The translations under genes were made by a program, and so were the position numbers. A stretch of 64,000 nucleotides of DNA from Oxalobacter sp. (GTDB lineage Bacteria > Pseudomonadota > Gammaproteobacteria > Burkholderiales > Burkholderiaceae_D): NCBI GenBank assembly GCA_003605115.1, contig QZKY01000015.1:372001-436000 (forward strand). Direction: 5' to 3'. Numbering within the stretch: the first letter of the stretch is position 1; each line of letters starts with the position of its first letter. The notes under the pieces were generated by a model. The model saw only the letters and a list, made by a program, of their open reading frames with translations. It had not been told where the DNA came from and did not search any database. Positions 1-9,231 of the stretch are shown here, piece by piece.

Positions 1-2
1 TC

Positions 3-1961
3 GCGAAACAAGTCTTGCCCTGGTTCGGCGGATCATCCGCCGTCTGGACAACCTGCATGGTGTTTTTCCAGTGTGTTTTGTTTGCCGGGTACGCCTACGC
101 AGACTGGATAGCGCGGCGTTTTTCCATTCGCAAGCAGGCCATCGTACACGCGACTTTGCTGTTGTTCAGTCTCATCAGTTTGCCGATCATTGCGAGTGCG
201 GGTTGGAAGCCCTCCGGCAACGATGATCCCAGTTGGCGCATCCTGGGTTTGTTGACGGCCACCATCGGTTTGCCCTATTTCCTGCTTTCCACGACAGGCC
301 CCTTGGTGCAAGCATGGTTTGTACGCGGCTATTCCCGCACGACGGTCTATCGACTCTATGCACTCTCCAACCTCGCGTCTTTGCTGGCTTTGCTGGCGTA
401 TCCCTTTTTGATTGAGCCTTGGGTCAAAACGCAGACGCAAGCCTGGGCGTGGAGCGGTTTTTATTTGTTGTTCGTCCTGGCGTGTGGCGCGTCGGCGTTA
501 CTGACGGTGCGTCAACCGGCTGCGATTCCGCATGACGATTCAGGCGACGTCACCCTTTCGCAGATCGCAGCGCAGGCTTCACTACCTGCGCCCACGCGGT
601 GGGAACATCTGACCTGGCTGTTGTTTGCTGCGATGGGCGCCTTCATGCTGCTGGCGGTCACCAATCACATCACGCATGATTTGGCTTCGGTTCCATTCCT
701 GTGGATATTGCCGCTTTCCTTGTACCTGGTGACCTTCATTCTCTGTTTTGAAGGGCGTAACTGGTACAGGCGAAAATGGTTCATCGTGCCAGTGGTGTTG
801 TCTGTTGCGGGCATGGCATGGACGCTGATCGAAATGGAAATCAGAATCGGCATTCCCGTCGCCTTGGTTGGCCTTTTTGTCGTTTGCATGTTCTTCCACG
901 GCGAACTCGCCGCACGCAAACCAGCCCCCGAACATTTGACACGTTTTTATCTCATGCTCTCGCTCGGCGGTGCCCTGGGTGGTTTGGCCGTCGGGATCGG
1001 CGCGGTCAAGTTGTTCAACGCCAATTACGAATTCATCATGGGTCTGGTGATGACAATGCTGGTGCTGGTCGTACTGTTGCGTCGTCAATGGAAAATCTTG
1101 CTGATCCTGTTTGTTTTGGTGCTTGGATTTGGCGCCTATTTCGCCTACACAAACCGGGATCAGATGAGCGATGGCATTGTGCTCAAGAAGCGCAATTTCT
1201 ATGGCAGTCTGAGCGTTCGGGAAGTGGGATTGCCTGATGATGCGCAGGCGATACGTCGCTTGATCCACGGCGTGATTATCCATGGCGAGCAGTATCGTGA
1301 CGAGAGATGGCAAGACGAACCCACGACTTACTATCGCGTGGATTCCGGTGTAGGGCGCGCACTGGAAACGATTGAGCAAGCGAACCGGCGTATTGGCGTG
1401 ATTGGTCTGGGCACGGGCACACTGGCGGTCTATGGTCGGCCGGGAGATGTCATGCGCTTCTACGATATCAATCCGCAAGTCATCGAGGTGGCACAAAGCC
1501 ATTTCACTTTCCTCAAACGTAGTAAAGCGCAGATCGATCTGGTGTTAGGCGACGCAAGATTGGCGATGGAGCAGGAAGCGCCGCAATCCTACGATTCGCT
1601 TGTGGTGGATGCGTTTTCCAGCGACTCTATTCCGGCGCATCTGGCCACGACGCAAGCGGTTGATGTGTATTTGCGTCACTTGAAACCCAAGGGCATCATC
1701 GCCTTCCACATCAGCAACAAGTTCCTCAAACTCGCGCCGGTGCTCAAGCAAATCGCAGAAGAGAAAAAAATGCGTGGCATGCTGGTCACGGAGCCTGCGG
1801 ATGGCAGAGAGCATTATTCGTCAGAGTGGTTTTTGATGACCAAAGATGCTCACTTGGAAGCGCATCCTGCCATTGCACCGCAAATCGCATCAATCGAAAA
1901 GATTGAAAATTTGCAGTTGTGGACGGATGACTTCAATAATCTGTTTCAGATTTTGAAGTAA
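3..1961 (+). CDS. Membrane-anchored spermidine synthase-like protein (5' truncated)
   Basis: The frame is already open at base 3 and reads AKQVLPWFGGSSAVWTT, so the true start lies before the window; the TTG at 15 is internal. About the first 390 visible residues are hydrophobic with many predicted membrane helices. The last ~200 form a Rossmann methyltransferase-like fold: a nucleotide-binding loop GLGTGTL near visible residue 464, an acidic strand end (FYDINPQ), then LGDARL and VVDAFSSDSIP. This is the layout of membrane-fused spermidine synthase homologues; catalysis on polyamines is not assured for these fusions, and the real substrate is unknown. It ends convergently with trmJ, separated by a large palindrome. 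Confidence 0.8.
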   Translation, partial: AKQVLPWFGGSSAVWTTCMVFFQCVLFAGYAYADWIARRFSIRKQAIVHATLLLFSLISLPIIASAGWKPSGNDDPSWRILGLLTATIGLPYFLLSTTGPLVQAWFVRGYSRTTVYRLYALSNLASLLALLAYPFLIEPWVKTQTQAWAWSGFYLLFVLACGASALLTVRQPAAIPHDDSGDVTLSQIAAQASLPAPTRWEHLTWLLFAAMGAFMLLAVTNHITHDLASVPFLWILPLSLYLVTFILCFEGRNWYRRKWFIVPVVLSVAGMAWTLIEMEIRIGIPVALVGLFVVCMFFHGELAARKPAPEHLTRFYLMLSLGGALGGLAVGIGAVKLFNANYEFIMGLVMTMLVLVVLLRRQWKILLILFVLVLGFGAYFAYTNRDQMSDGIVLKKRNFYGSLSVREVGLPDDAQAIRRLIHGVIIHGEQYRDERWQDEPTTYYRVDSGVGRALETIEQANRRIGVIGLGTGTLAVYGRPGDVMRFYDINPQVIEVAQSHFTFLKRSKAQIDLVLGDARLAMEQEAPQSYDSLVVDAFSSDSIPAHLATTQAVDVYLRHLKPKGIIAFHISNKFLKLAPVLKQIAEEKKMRGMLVTEPADGREHYSSEWFLMTKDAHLEAHPAIAPQIASIEKIENLQLWTDDFNNLFQILK

Positions 1962-1977
1962 CTACTTCTTTCATCTC

Positions 1978-2041
1978 CGGAAAATTCGGGGTCAGAGTCA
2001 AAATTCGCTGCGCGATATTTGACTCTGACCCCGGTTTTCCG
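1978..2041. repeat. Large palindromic repeat (GGGGTCAGAGT family), copy 1
   Basis: The arms GGGGTCAGAGTCAAA and TTTGACTCTGACCCC are perfect 15-bp inverted repeats around a ~15-base loop, extended outward by CGGAAAA/TTTTCCG. It sits between two convergent genes and would form a bidirectional hairpin. The GGGGTCAG core recurs in the palindrome at 6036-6098. Such cores are typical of REP/RAYT-associated palindromes in Proteobacteria (family knowledge), but no RAYT transposase is in this window. It probably also serves as a transcription stop for both flanking genes. Confidence 0.8.
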
Positions 2042-2053
2042 ATTCTGAAGTAA

Positions 2054-2827
2054 TCATTTCTTTTCCATCTTCCACAAAATCTGCTTCGCAATCCCGCGCA
2101 AGATATTGATTTCTTCCACTTCCAGACCGTTTCGTGCAAACAATCGACGCAGGCGTGGCGTCAAGGTTTTCGGATTATTCGGATCGAGATAATTGATGGC
2201 AACGAGCGCTTCCATGAAGTGTTCCATCATGCCCTCGATTTGATCGACGGTCGCCGGTTTTCCTTGAAAACCGATCTCGGTTTCATTCAACTGATCGCCC
2301 AGCTCAGCCAGACGACATTCATACGCGAGCAATTGCACGGCCTGTGCAATGTTCAGCGAAGCGTATTCGGGATTTGCCGGAATGTTGATGAGCGCGTGGC
2401 ATTTTTCGATGGCGTCATTGGGTAAGCCATAACGCTCACTCCCAAAAACCAGGGCTGCGCGTAGCGTTGTTTCGCCTACGAGTCGGTTTGCCGCTTCACG
2501 CGCGGTGAGGATGGGCGGGGAAAAAACCCGGGGGCGCGCGCTGAGCGCGGCGGCGAAATCGCAGCCTTCCAAGGCTTCATCGAGCGAACTGACAACGCGC
2601 GCATTCGTCAACACATCATCCGCGCTGCTGGCAAAGGCCAAGGCCTCTTCGTGCCTGACGACATCTTCCTGATGTGGATTGACCAGCACCAGATCGGAAA
2701 AACCCATGGTTTTCATCGCACGCGCAACCGCGCCGATGTTGCCGGGATGATAGGTCTCCACCAGCACAAAACGCAGGCGCTGAAAGACGGGGGGCGGGGT
2801 GGAATTGTCGGATTTTGGCGAGTTCAT
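2054..2827 (-). CDS. trmJ: tRNA (cytidine/uridine-2'-O-)-methyltransferase TrmJ
   Basis: This is a SPOUT-class RNA methyltransferase that 2'-O-methylates position 32 of tRNAs using SAM. The N-terminal half has the TrmH-family signature: VETYHPGNIGAVARAMKTMG at residues ~23-42, then LVNPHQ, LVFGSERYGLPND and the SAM-knot strand INIPANPEYASLNIAQAV. The 257-aa length matches TrmJ. The C-terminal extension (LRRLFARNGLEVEEINILRGI) is the usual dimerising tail. The ATG at 2827 starts directly at the conserved N-terminus. It is divergent from suhB with a ~100-bp shared promoter region, an arrangement common in betaproteobacteria. Confidence 0.92.
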   Translation of the reverse strand: MNSPKSDNSTPPPVFQRLRFVLVETYHPGNIGAVARAMKTMGFSDLVLVNPHQEDVVRHEEALAFASSADDVLTNARVVSSLDEALEGCDFAAALSARPRVFSPPILTAREAANRLVGETTLRAALVFGSERYGLPNDAIEKCHALINIPANPEYASLNIAQAVQLLAYECRLAELGDQLNETEIGFQGKPATVDQIEGMMEHFMEALVAINYLDPNNPKTLTPRLRRLFARNGLEVEEINILRGIAKQILWKMEKK

Positions 2828-2929
2828 TTACAATACTGACTTTGCGCCTTCCTAATCAGGTTTTGGCGCCTTGTTCTTGAAATTCGTCATCCCTTAGGGC
2901 GACGAAAACGACATTTTAACGGAAGCACT

Positions 2930-3721
2930 ATGCACCCCATGCTTATTACGGCGGTTAAGGCCGCACGCCGCGGCGCGGCAGTGATCAATCGCGCCTCAAT
3001 GGATCTCGGACAGATTACGGTCACCGAAAAGAAGCGAAACGATTATGTGACCGAAATCGATCAGGCCGCCGAGCGCGCGATTGTCGATGTGTTGCTGAAA
3101 GCCTATCCCGGCCATGCCGTGCTGGCCGAAGAATCCGGTGCTTCCGCCAACCTGAATGCAGAAAACGAATACGTCTGGATCATCGATCCGCTCGACGGCA
3201 CCACCAATTTCATTCACGGTTTCCCGCAATACTGCGTTTCCATCGCCCTGCAACACAAGGGTGTCACAACCCAGGCCGTCATTTTTGATCCGACCCGAAA
3301 CGATCTCTTCGTCGCCACCAGAGGAGACGGCGCATTCCTGAACGACAAACGCTTGCGCGTTTCCAAATGCGACAAGTTGGCCGATTCGCTGATCGGCACC
3401 GGCTTTCCGGCGCGCGACATGGGCAAGCTCGAAGAGTACATGAAAATGTTCAAGGTGCTCACTGAAAGATGCCAGGGCTTGCGTCGTCCCGGTTCGGCTG
3501 CGCTGGATCTTGCGTATGTGGCCGCAGGCCGCCTCGATGGTTTTTTCGAGAAGGGGCTCAATTCGTGGGATATGGCGGCGGGCGCGCTTTTGATTACCGA
3601 AGCAGGCGGCATCATCGGCGATTTCACGGGCGAGCAGGGATATCTGGAATCGGGCGATGTGATCGCGGGTAACCCGCGGATTTTTCATCAACTGATTACG
3701 CTGCTCAAGCCATACGCCTGA
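2930..3721 (+). CDS. suhB: Inositol-1-monophosphatase family protein SuhB
   Basis: This is a Mg-dependent inositol monophosphatase; in E. coli the homologue also works as a transcription factor in rRNA antitermination. The metal-binding signatures are clear: EE around residues 67-68 (LAEESG), [12 protein letters not shown] at ~86-97, and the C-terminal [15 protein letters not shown] at ~213-227. The length of 263 aa fits the family (E. coli 267). The ATG at 2930 begins the conserved MHPML start. It is divergent from trmJ. No strong terminator follows, only a T-run at about 3768. Confidence 0.93.
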   Translation: MHPMLITAVKAARRGAAVINRASMDLGQITVTEKKRNDYVTEIDQAAERAIVDVLLKAYPGHAVLAEESGASANLNAENEYVWIIDPLDGTTNFIHGFPQYCVSIALQHKGVTTQAVIFDPTRNDLFVATRGDGAFLNDKRLRVSKCDKLADSLIGTGFPARDMGKLEEYMKMFKVLTERCQGLRRPGSAALDLAYVAAGRLDGFFEKGLNSWDMAAGALLITEAGGIIGDFTGEQGYLESGDVIAGNPRIFHQLITLLKPYA

Positions 3722-3907
3722 TTCTCATTCAGCAGGAATGGATTGAATGACCCGCGATATGCGAGCCGTTTTTTTAGGGGGCTATTTAACCGTGCCGAAA
3801 ACCCAGCAGGCATGTGGGGTTTAAGAGGATTGAAGTCTGATGTTATTAAGCAGTCCACGATGTTAATATGAGATTTTGCGATCCATATCAGGTTATTTAC
3901 CCGATCC

Positions 3908-4390
3908 ATGCTCGGAGCTATTTTTCCCGTCGTCGAAATTGAGTCCTTCAATGATCTTTTGCCATACCTGAGCGGCAAGGTCTTCCATGTTACGCTCGCT
4001 TCGAATTGGGATGACATCACAGCCGTTGGAAAACTCCTCGTTAATACTAGTGATCGACTGTCACCCTTCGGGAATACGGTCAATGGGTACTTCCGTTTCA
4101 AAGGCTGCGTTTCTTTCTTCGACTACCGAGCTTATGGCTCTGCGGAATGGGAAGACCATTCGTACAAGTGTTTACCTACGCTTCCGTTGGAGGCTCAGAG
4201 CCACATTCTCGTCCTGTTCCTCTCTCAAAGTGAGCACCATAAACTGCGTTCTTGGGAAGGTTGGAAGCAGGACCAACTTTGGTCATACAGGGTTGTTCCG
4301 TATGTTGAGTGCGGTTACCCTGGCTCGGTCGAACTATCCGCAATACAAGAGGTTCTTCATGTTCGAAAAAAGTCAAACCTCACTGCATGA
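3908..4390 (+). CDS. Hypothetical protein, orphan
   Basis: A 160-aa ORF in an otherwise non-coding 950-bp stretch between suhB and rhlE. I do not recognise the family. The composition looks protein-like: aromatic and Trp-rich, with FRFKGCVSFFDYRAYG, SYKCLPTLPLE and VVPYVECGYPGSVELSAI, no signal peptide and no clear membrane helix. Against it: the local sequence is more AT-rich than its neighbours, the ATG at 3908 lacks a good ribosome-binding site, and overlapping ORFs exist in two other frames (3987-4400 plus, 3688-4101 minus). It could be a degraded or horizontally acquired gene. Function unknown. Confidence 0.5.
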   Translation: MLGAIFPVVEIESFNDLLPYLSGKVFHVTLASNWDDITAVGKLLVNTSDRLSPFGNTVNGYFRFKGCVSFFDYRAYGSAEWEDHSYKCLPTLPLEAQSHILVLFLSQSEHHKLRSWEGWKQDQLWSYRVVPYVECGYPGSVELSAIQEVLHVRKKSNLTA

Positions 4391-4674
4391 AGGTGATTAA
4401 CCTCTCCATAAAGCCTCATGTCGAACATTAAATATGCGAACATCCGCTCTGGGTTTCGAGCAGTTTTCCACCTCAATTTCTGAAGCGTTTTTCGCATCAA
4501 CACAGAAAACCGTAAGCTGTTATACTTCGGCCACGCGGCAACTTGTACCAGTCCCCCTAGCCGCTGTCTGATTCCACTCCCAAATTGTTTGTGGCATTGT
4601 TGACCCGAACCTCCCCGTTTGCCTGCGACTGGCGTCTTGAATGACGACAGGCCGATATTTTTAAGAAATGAGAT
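4391..4674 (+). promoter_or_regulatory. Long leader region upstream of rhlE with a nested hairpin
   Basis: About 280 bases without a convincing ORF. A -10-like TATACT lies near 4520. A hairpin occupies 4621-4652: the outer arms GCCTG/CAGGC enclose CGTC-ttgaat-GACG. It lies ~22 bases before the rhlE ATG, whose own ribosome-binding site is weak. This is consistent with a structured 5' UTR controlling the helicase, but that role is inference. Confidence 0.4.
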
Positions 4675-6035
<1,361 letters not shown>

Positions 6036-6036
<1 letters not shown>

Positions 6037-6098
6037 CAATATTCTGGGGTCAGCAGTTTTTTTCGCGAAGCGAAAATTACTCTGACCCCAAATATTGC
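6036..6098. repeat. Large palindromic repeat (GGGGTCAG family), copy 2
   Basis: The arms GCAATATTcTGGGGTCAG and CTGACCCCAaATATTGC pair almost perfectly, with an inner TTTCGCgaaGCGAAA stem. The right arm ACTCTGACCCC matches copy 1 at 1978-2041. It starts on the last base of the rhlE stop codon and would act as an intergenic hairpin ahead of earP. It lacks the U-run of a standard intrinsic terminator. Confidence 0.78.
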
Positions 6099-6136
6099 AT
6101 AACATAGAGCCTCGTCCGTTTTGATTCTTGTCTCCG

Positions 6137-7330
6137 ATGGTTTCTCCGCAATCCATTCATATCTTTTGTCACGTCATCGATAATCTGGGCGATGTCGGCG
6201 TTTGCTGGCGCTTGTCGCGCCAGTTTGCGCATGAGCATGGTCTTGATGTGACGCTGTGGGTGGATGACCTATTCAGCCTGAAGCGGCTGTGCAAAACGCT
6301 GGATCTGTCGAAGGATCGGCAAGGCGTTGACGGGGTGACGGTACGACGCTGGCCGCAAGATGGCGCAGTGTTTTCACCTGACGAAGTCGGCGATGTGGTG
6401 ATCGAAGCCTTCGCCTGTCATTTGCCCGATTCTTACGTGGCTGCGATGGCGCAGCGCGCAACACACAATGCAGCGCACCTTGTCACGACAGGTAAACCGA
6501 AACCGGCGTGGATCAATCTCGAATACCTGAGTGCGGAAGCATGGGTAGAAGATTGTCATGCACTCCCGTCGCCGCACACGTCTTTGCCGCTCACCAAGTA
6601 TTTTTTCTTTCCGGGTTTTACCGAAAAGACGGGCGGCTTGATTCTGGAGAGGGATCTCTTTGCGCGACGCGACGCTTTTCAAGCTGACGCGCAGGCGAAA
6701 ACGCACTTCTTCTCAGAACTGGGTGTGCAGGTCTCCAGTGATGCATGTGTGGCATCCCTGTTTTGCTATTCGTTTGCCCCTGTGGAAGATTTGTTCAAGG
6801 CGATGCAGGTTGATGCACAAGCCATTGTTTGTCTGGTGCCGCAAGGCGTAGCGAGTGATGCGGTGAGCGCATTCTTGCAACAACCGGCCATTGCAGGCGC
6901 AAAGGCGACAAGCGACGCGCTGACAGTGCAGGTCATTCCTTTTGTCGATCAGCACAAATACGATCAATTGCTGTGGGGGTGCGATATCAACTTCGTGCGC
7001 GGAGAAGACTCCTTCGTTCGCGCGCAATGGGCGGGGAAACCGTTTCTCTGGCAGATATATCAACAGGAAGAGAATGTTCACGCTGGCAAGCTTGATGCGT
7101 TTCTTGGGCATTATGTTGACGGGATGCCTACCGGCTCGGCACTGGCTATGACACGTTTTCACCTGGCCTGGAATGGCATCCGTGACGCCGGGGCATTGCA
7201 TGACCAGTGGCAGGCTTTGCGTGCTGCTTTGCCCGTTTTAACGCAGCACGGGCATGATTGGGCGCAGCGTTTGTCGCAGCATGGCGATCTGGCATCGAGC
7301 CTGCTCCAATTTATCGCTAAAATCAGTTAA
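6137..7330 (+). CDS. earP: EF-P arginine rhamnosyltransferase EarP
   Basis: EarP (DUF2331) transfers rhamnose from dTDP-rhamnose to Arg32 of elongation factor P, activating EF-P for polyproline translation. The N-terminal IFCHVIDNLGDVGVCWRLSRQ region is the family hallmark: the NxGDxGVxWRL stretch contributes the catalytic aspartate. The C-terminal part has DINFVRGEDSFVRAQWAGKPFLWQIY, the sugar-nucleotide binding region, including the conserved RGEDSF. I chose the ATG at 6137 (397 aa) over an in-frame TTG three codons earlier. The gene lies directly upstream of efp, its only known substrate, with a 155-bp gap that may hold a separate efp promoter. Confidence 0.95.
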   Translation: MVSPQSIHIFCHVIDNLGDVGVCWRLSRQFAHEHGLDVTLWVDDLFSLKRLCKTLDLSKDRQGVDGVTVRRWPQDGAVFSPDEVGDVVIEAFACHLPDSYVAAMAQRATHNAAHLVTTGKPKPAWINLEYLSAEAWVEDCHALPSPHTSLPLTKYFFFPGFTEKTGGLILERDLFARRDAFQADAQAKTHFFSELGVQVSSDACVASLFCYSFAPVEDLFKAMQVDAQAIVCLVPQGVASDAVSAFLQQPAIAGAKATSDALTVQVIPFVDQHKYDQLLWGCDINFVRGEDSFVRAQWAGKPFLWQIYQQEENVHAGKLDAFLGHYVDGMPTGSALAMTRFHLAWNGIRDAGALHDQWQALRAALPVLTQHGHDWAQRLSQHGDLASSLLQFIAKIS

Positions 7331-7485
7331 AATGTGCAGCTTTATAGCGATTCCAAGCATGTCAGGTGCATTTTTTGCCGCAAATGACTTGGGGTCACAC
7401 TTATTACGTCATGGTGTTCAGGGGGCATGGGATTCTGAGCGGCCAGTGATTTATTCAAAACTCCCAAATTCAATCGTATAGCTCT

Positions 7486-8046
7486 ATGAAAACAGCTCAA
7501 GAAGTTCGTGTCGGTAACGTTGTGATGGTTAATGGCGAGCCGATGGTGGTACTCAAGTCCGAATATTCCAAATCCGGCCGCAATTCTTCCGTATGCAAGA
7601 TGAAGATGAAAAACCTGCTGAGCGGTTCCGGCATGGAAGCGGTGTACAAGGCCGATGAAAAATTCGATGTCATCGTGCTGGAAAAAAAGGAAGTGACCTA
7701 TTCCTATTTTGCCGATCCGCTGTATGTCTTTGTGGATGCGGATTTCAACCAGTATGAGGTCGAAGCAGAAAACATGGGCGATGTGCTCAACTATCTGGAA
7801 GACGGCATGCAATGCGAGGCCGTGTTCTACAATGAAAAAGCGATTTCGATCGAGTTGCCGACGACCATCGTGCGTGAAGTGACGTATACCGAACCGGCAG
7901 TTAAAGGCGATACGTCTTCTGGCAAGGTACTGAAGGCAGCGAAGATTGCAACTGGTTTCACGATTCAGGTTCCGCTGTTTGTTGCGCAAGGCGAAAAGAT
8001 CGAGATCGATTCGCGCACGGGCGAATACAGAAGCCGCGCAAAATAA
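7486..8046 (+). CDS. efp: Elongation factor P
   Basis: EF-P relieves ribosome stalling at consecutive prolines. The 186-aa protein has the usual three beta-barrel domains. The modification loop reads YSKSGRNSS, with arginine at exactly residue 32. That makes it the EarP/rhamnose type rather than the lysine (EpmA) type and agrees with earP immediately upstream. The C-terminus [22 protein letters not shown] carries the family signature. It ends about 80 bases before a strong terminator at 8124-8164. Confidence 0.97.
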   Translation: MKTAQEVRVGNVVMVNGEPMVVLKSEYSKSGRNSSVCKMKMKNLLSGSGMEAVYKADEKFDVIVLEKKEVTYSYFADPLYVFVDADFNQYEVEAENMGDVLNYLEDGMQCEAVFYNEKAISIELPTTIVREVTYTEPAVKGDTSSGKVLKAAKIATGFTIQVPLFVAQGEKIEIDSRTGEYRSRAK

Positions 8047-8123
8047 TTTCAAGCTTACATTGTCCGTGGCTGTGACGATGTCACGCCACGAACGATCTGG
8101 ACTTGGAATTTCCGAGATCATTC

Positions 8124-8164
8124 AACGCCATTGCACCGGAAGCGGTGTGATGGCGTTTTTTATT
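8124..8164 (+). terminator. Intrinsic terminator after efp
   Basis: A stem AACGCCATtgCACC / GGTGtgATGGCGTT with a GGAAGC loop is followed by a run of six T. The T-run overlaps the final codons of the convergent kinase gene. Confidence 0.85.
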
Positions 8165-9161
8165 CCTTGACGATGGTGGTGGTGCCTTCCCGTTTTTCCT
8201 TGGCGAACAAAGAGCGGAGTCTCCCTTTGATCGAGGAGATTTGGGAGCGCGTGGAAGTTTCGGAGGCGTTGACGGGCGCCAGGAGGGATTTCTGGAGTTC
8301 GAACAGGCTTTGCGGCCTTTCCATGTGATCGATTTTCAAACAGGTGCGAACGATTTCGACGATTTCCGGGGTGAAAAGGCTATCGAGCTTTTTCAGATAT
8401 TCATCCATCTTGTCGTGCGCCTTGCGTTGATCCCAAGGCTGCGGTGGAATCCCTGCCATGCAGGCAAAGATGGATGCGCCGACACCATAGATATCGGTCC
8501 AGGGGCCGATGTTGCCGGTTTTGGAGTATAGCTCTGGTGGAGCAAACCCCGGCGTGTACATGGGGTTCAGCTTGTTGGTTCCGCTGGTGTTCAGCGTTTG
8601 TCTGGCTGCGCCAAAGTCCAGCAGGATCGGTGTGCCTTCAATGCGAAGATAAATGTTCGCGGGTTTCAGATCGAGATGCAGCAGTTTGTTGGCGTGAACT
8701 TCGCGCAAGCCGTTGATAACTTGCGCGAAAGTATTGCGGATAAAACGTTCCGACATGAGTGGCTTCACGCCTTTGTCCCGACGGTGCAAAATGTGTTCTT
8801 GCAGCGTGCGTCCCGATTCATACGCCATCACCATGTAAACGGTTTCATTGGCACGAAAAAAATTAAGAACGCGAACCACGTTCGGGTGTGCGATGCGCGC
8901 AAGCGCGCGACCTTCTTCAAAAAAGCATTTCAAGCCGATATGGAAGATCGGCAGGTTTGCAGCGGACACATGCGATACCAGCTCTCCCTCGTTGCGTAGG
9001 GCGAGCGCGCTCGGAAGATACTCTTTGATGGCGACGGCATTGCCTTCTTCGTCATAAGCGAGGTACACCATACTGAACCCGCCTGATGCGATTTTCTTTA
9101 CAATGCGATATCCGCCGATTTCAAGACCTTCTGGTAATGGTGCGTTATTTTGTGTTGCCAT
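8160..9161 (-). CDS. Serine/threonine protein kinase (Hanks type), soluble
   Basis: A eukaryotic-like kinase of 333 aa. Residues ~17-285 hold the catalytic domain: a glycine loop IASGGFSMVY at 24-33, the ATP-anchoring lysine K46 in VAIKEYLP, the catalytic loop HLDLKPANIY at ~160, LDFGAAR for the DFG motif, and an APPELY-type segment. Nothing resembles a membrane helix, PASTA or FHA domain; a ~45-residue basic tail (SSIKGRLRSLFAKEKREG) follows the kinase. It starts 70 bases from yicC, divergently. No phosphatase partner is visible in the window. The substrate is unknown. Confidence 0.9.
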   Translation of the reverse strand: MATQNNAPLPEGLEIGGYRIVKKIASGGFSMVYLAYDEEGNAVAIKEYLPSALALRNEGELVSHVSAANLPIFHIGLKCFFEEGRALARIAHPNVVRVLNFFRANETVYMVMAYESGRTLQEHILHRRDKGVKPLMSERFIRNTFAQVINGLREVHANKLLHLDLKPANIYLRIEGTPILLDFGAARQTLNTSGTNKLNPMYTPGFAPPELYSKTGNIGPWTDIYGVGASIFACMAGIPPQPWDQRKAHDKMDEYLKKLDSLFTPEIVEIVRTCLKIDHMERPQSLFELQKSLLAPVNASETSTRSQISSIKGRLRSLFAKEKREGTTTIVKE

Positions 9162-9231
9162 AACGTATTATCCTTCAGAAAAAACATTGTCTTGATAATT
9201 CGCTGTTTTGTAAAGAGAAAGAGGGGGCAAA

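Noticed and set aside
3688-4101. Minus-strand 137-codon ORF overlapping the orphan gene
   Set aside because: It overlaps the 3' end of suhB, and its translation has less protein-like composition than the plus-strand ORF.
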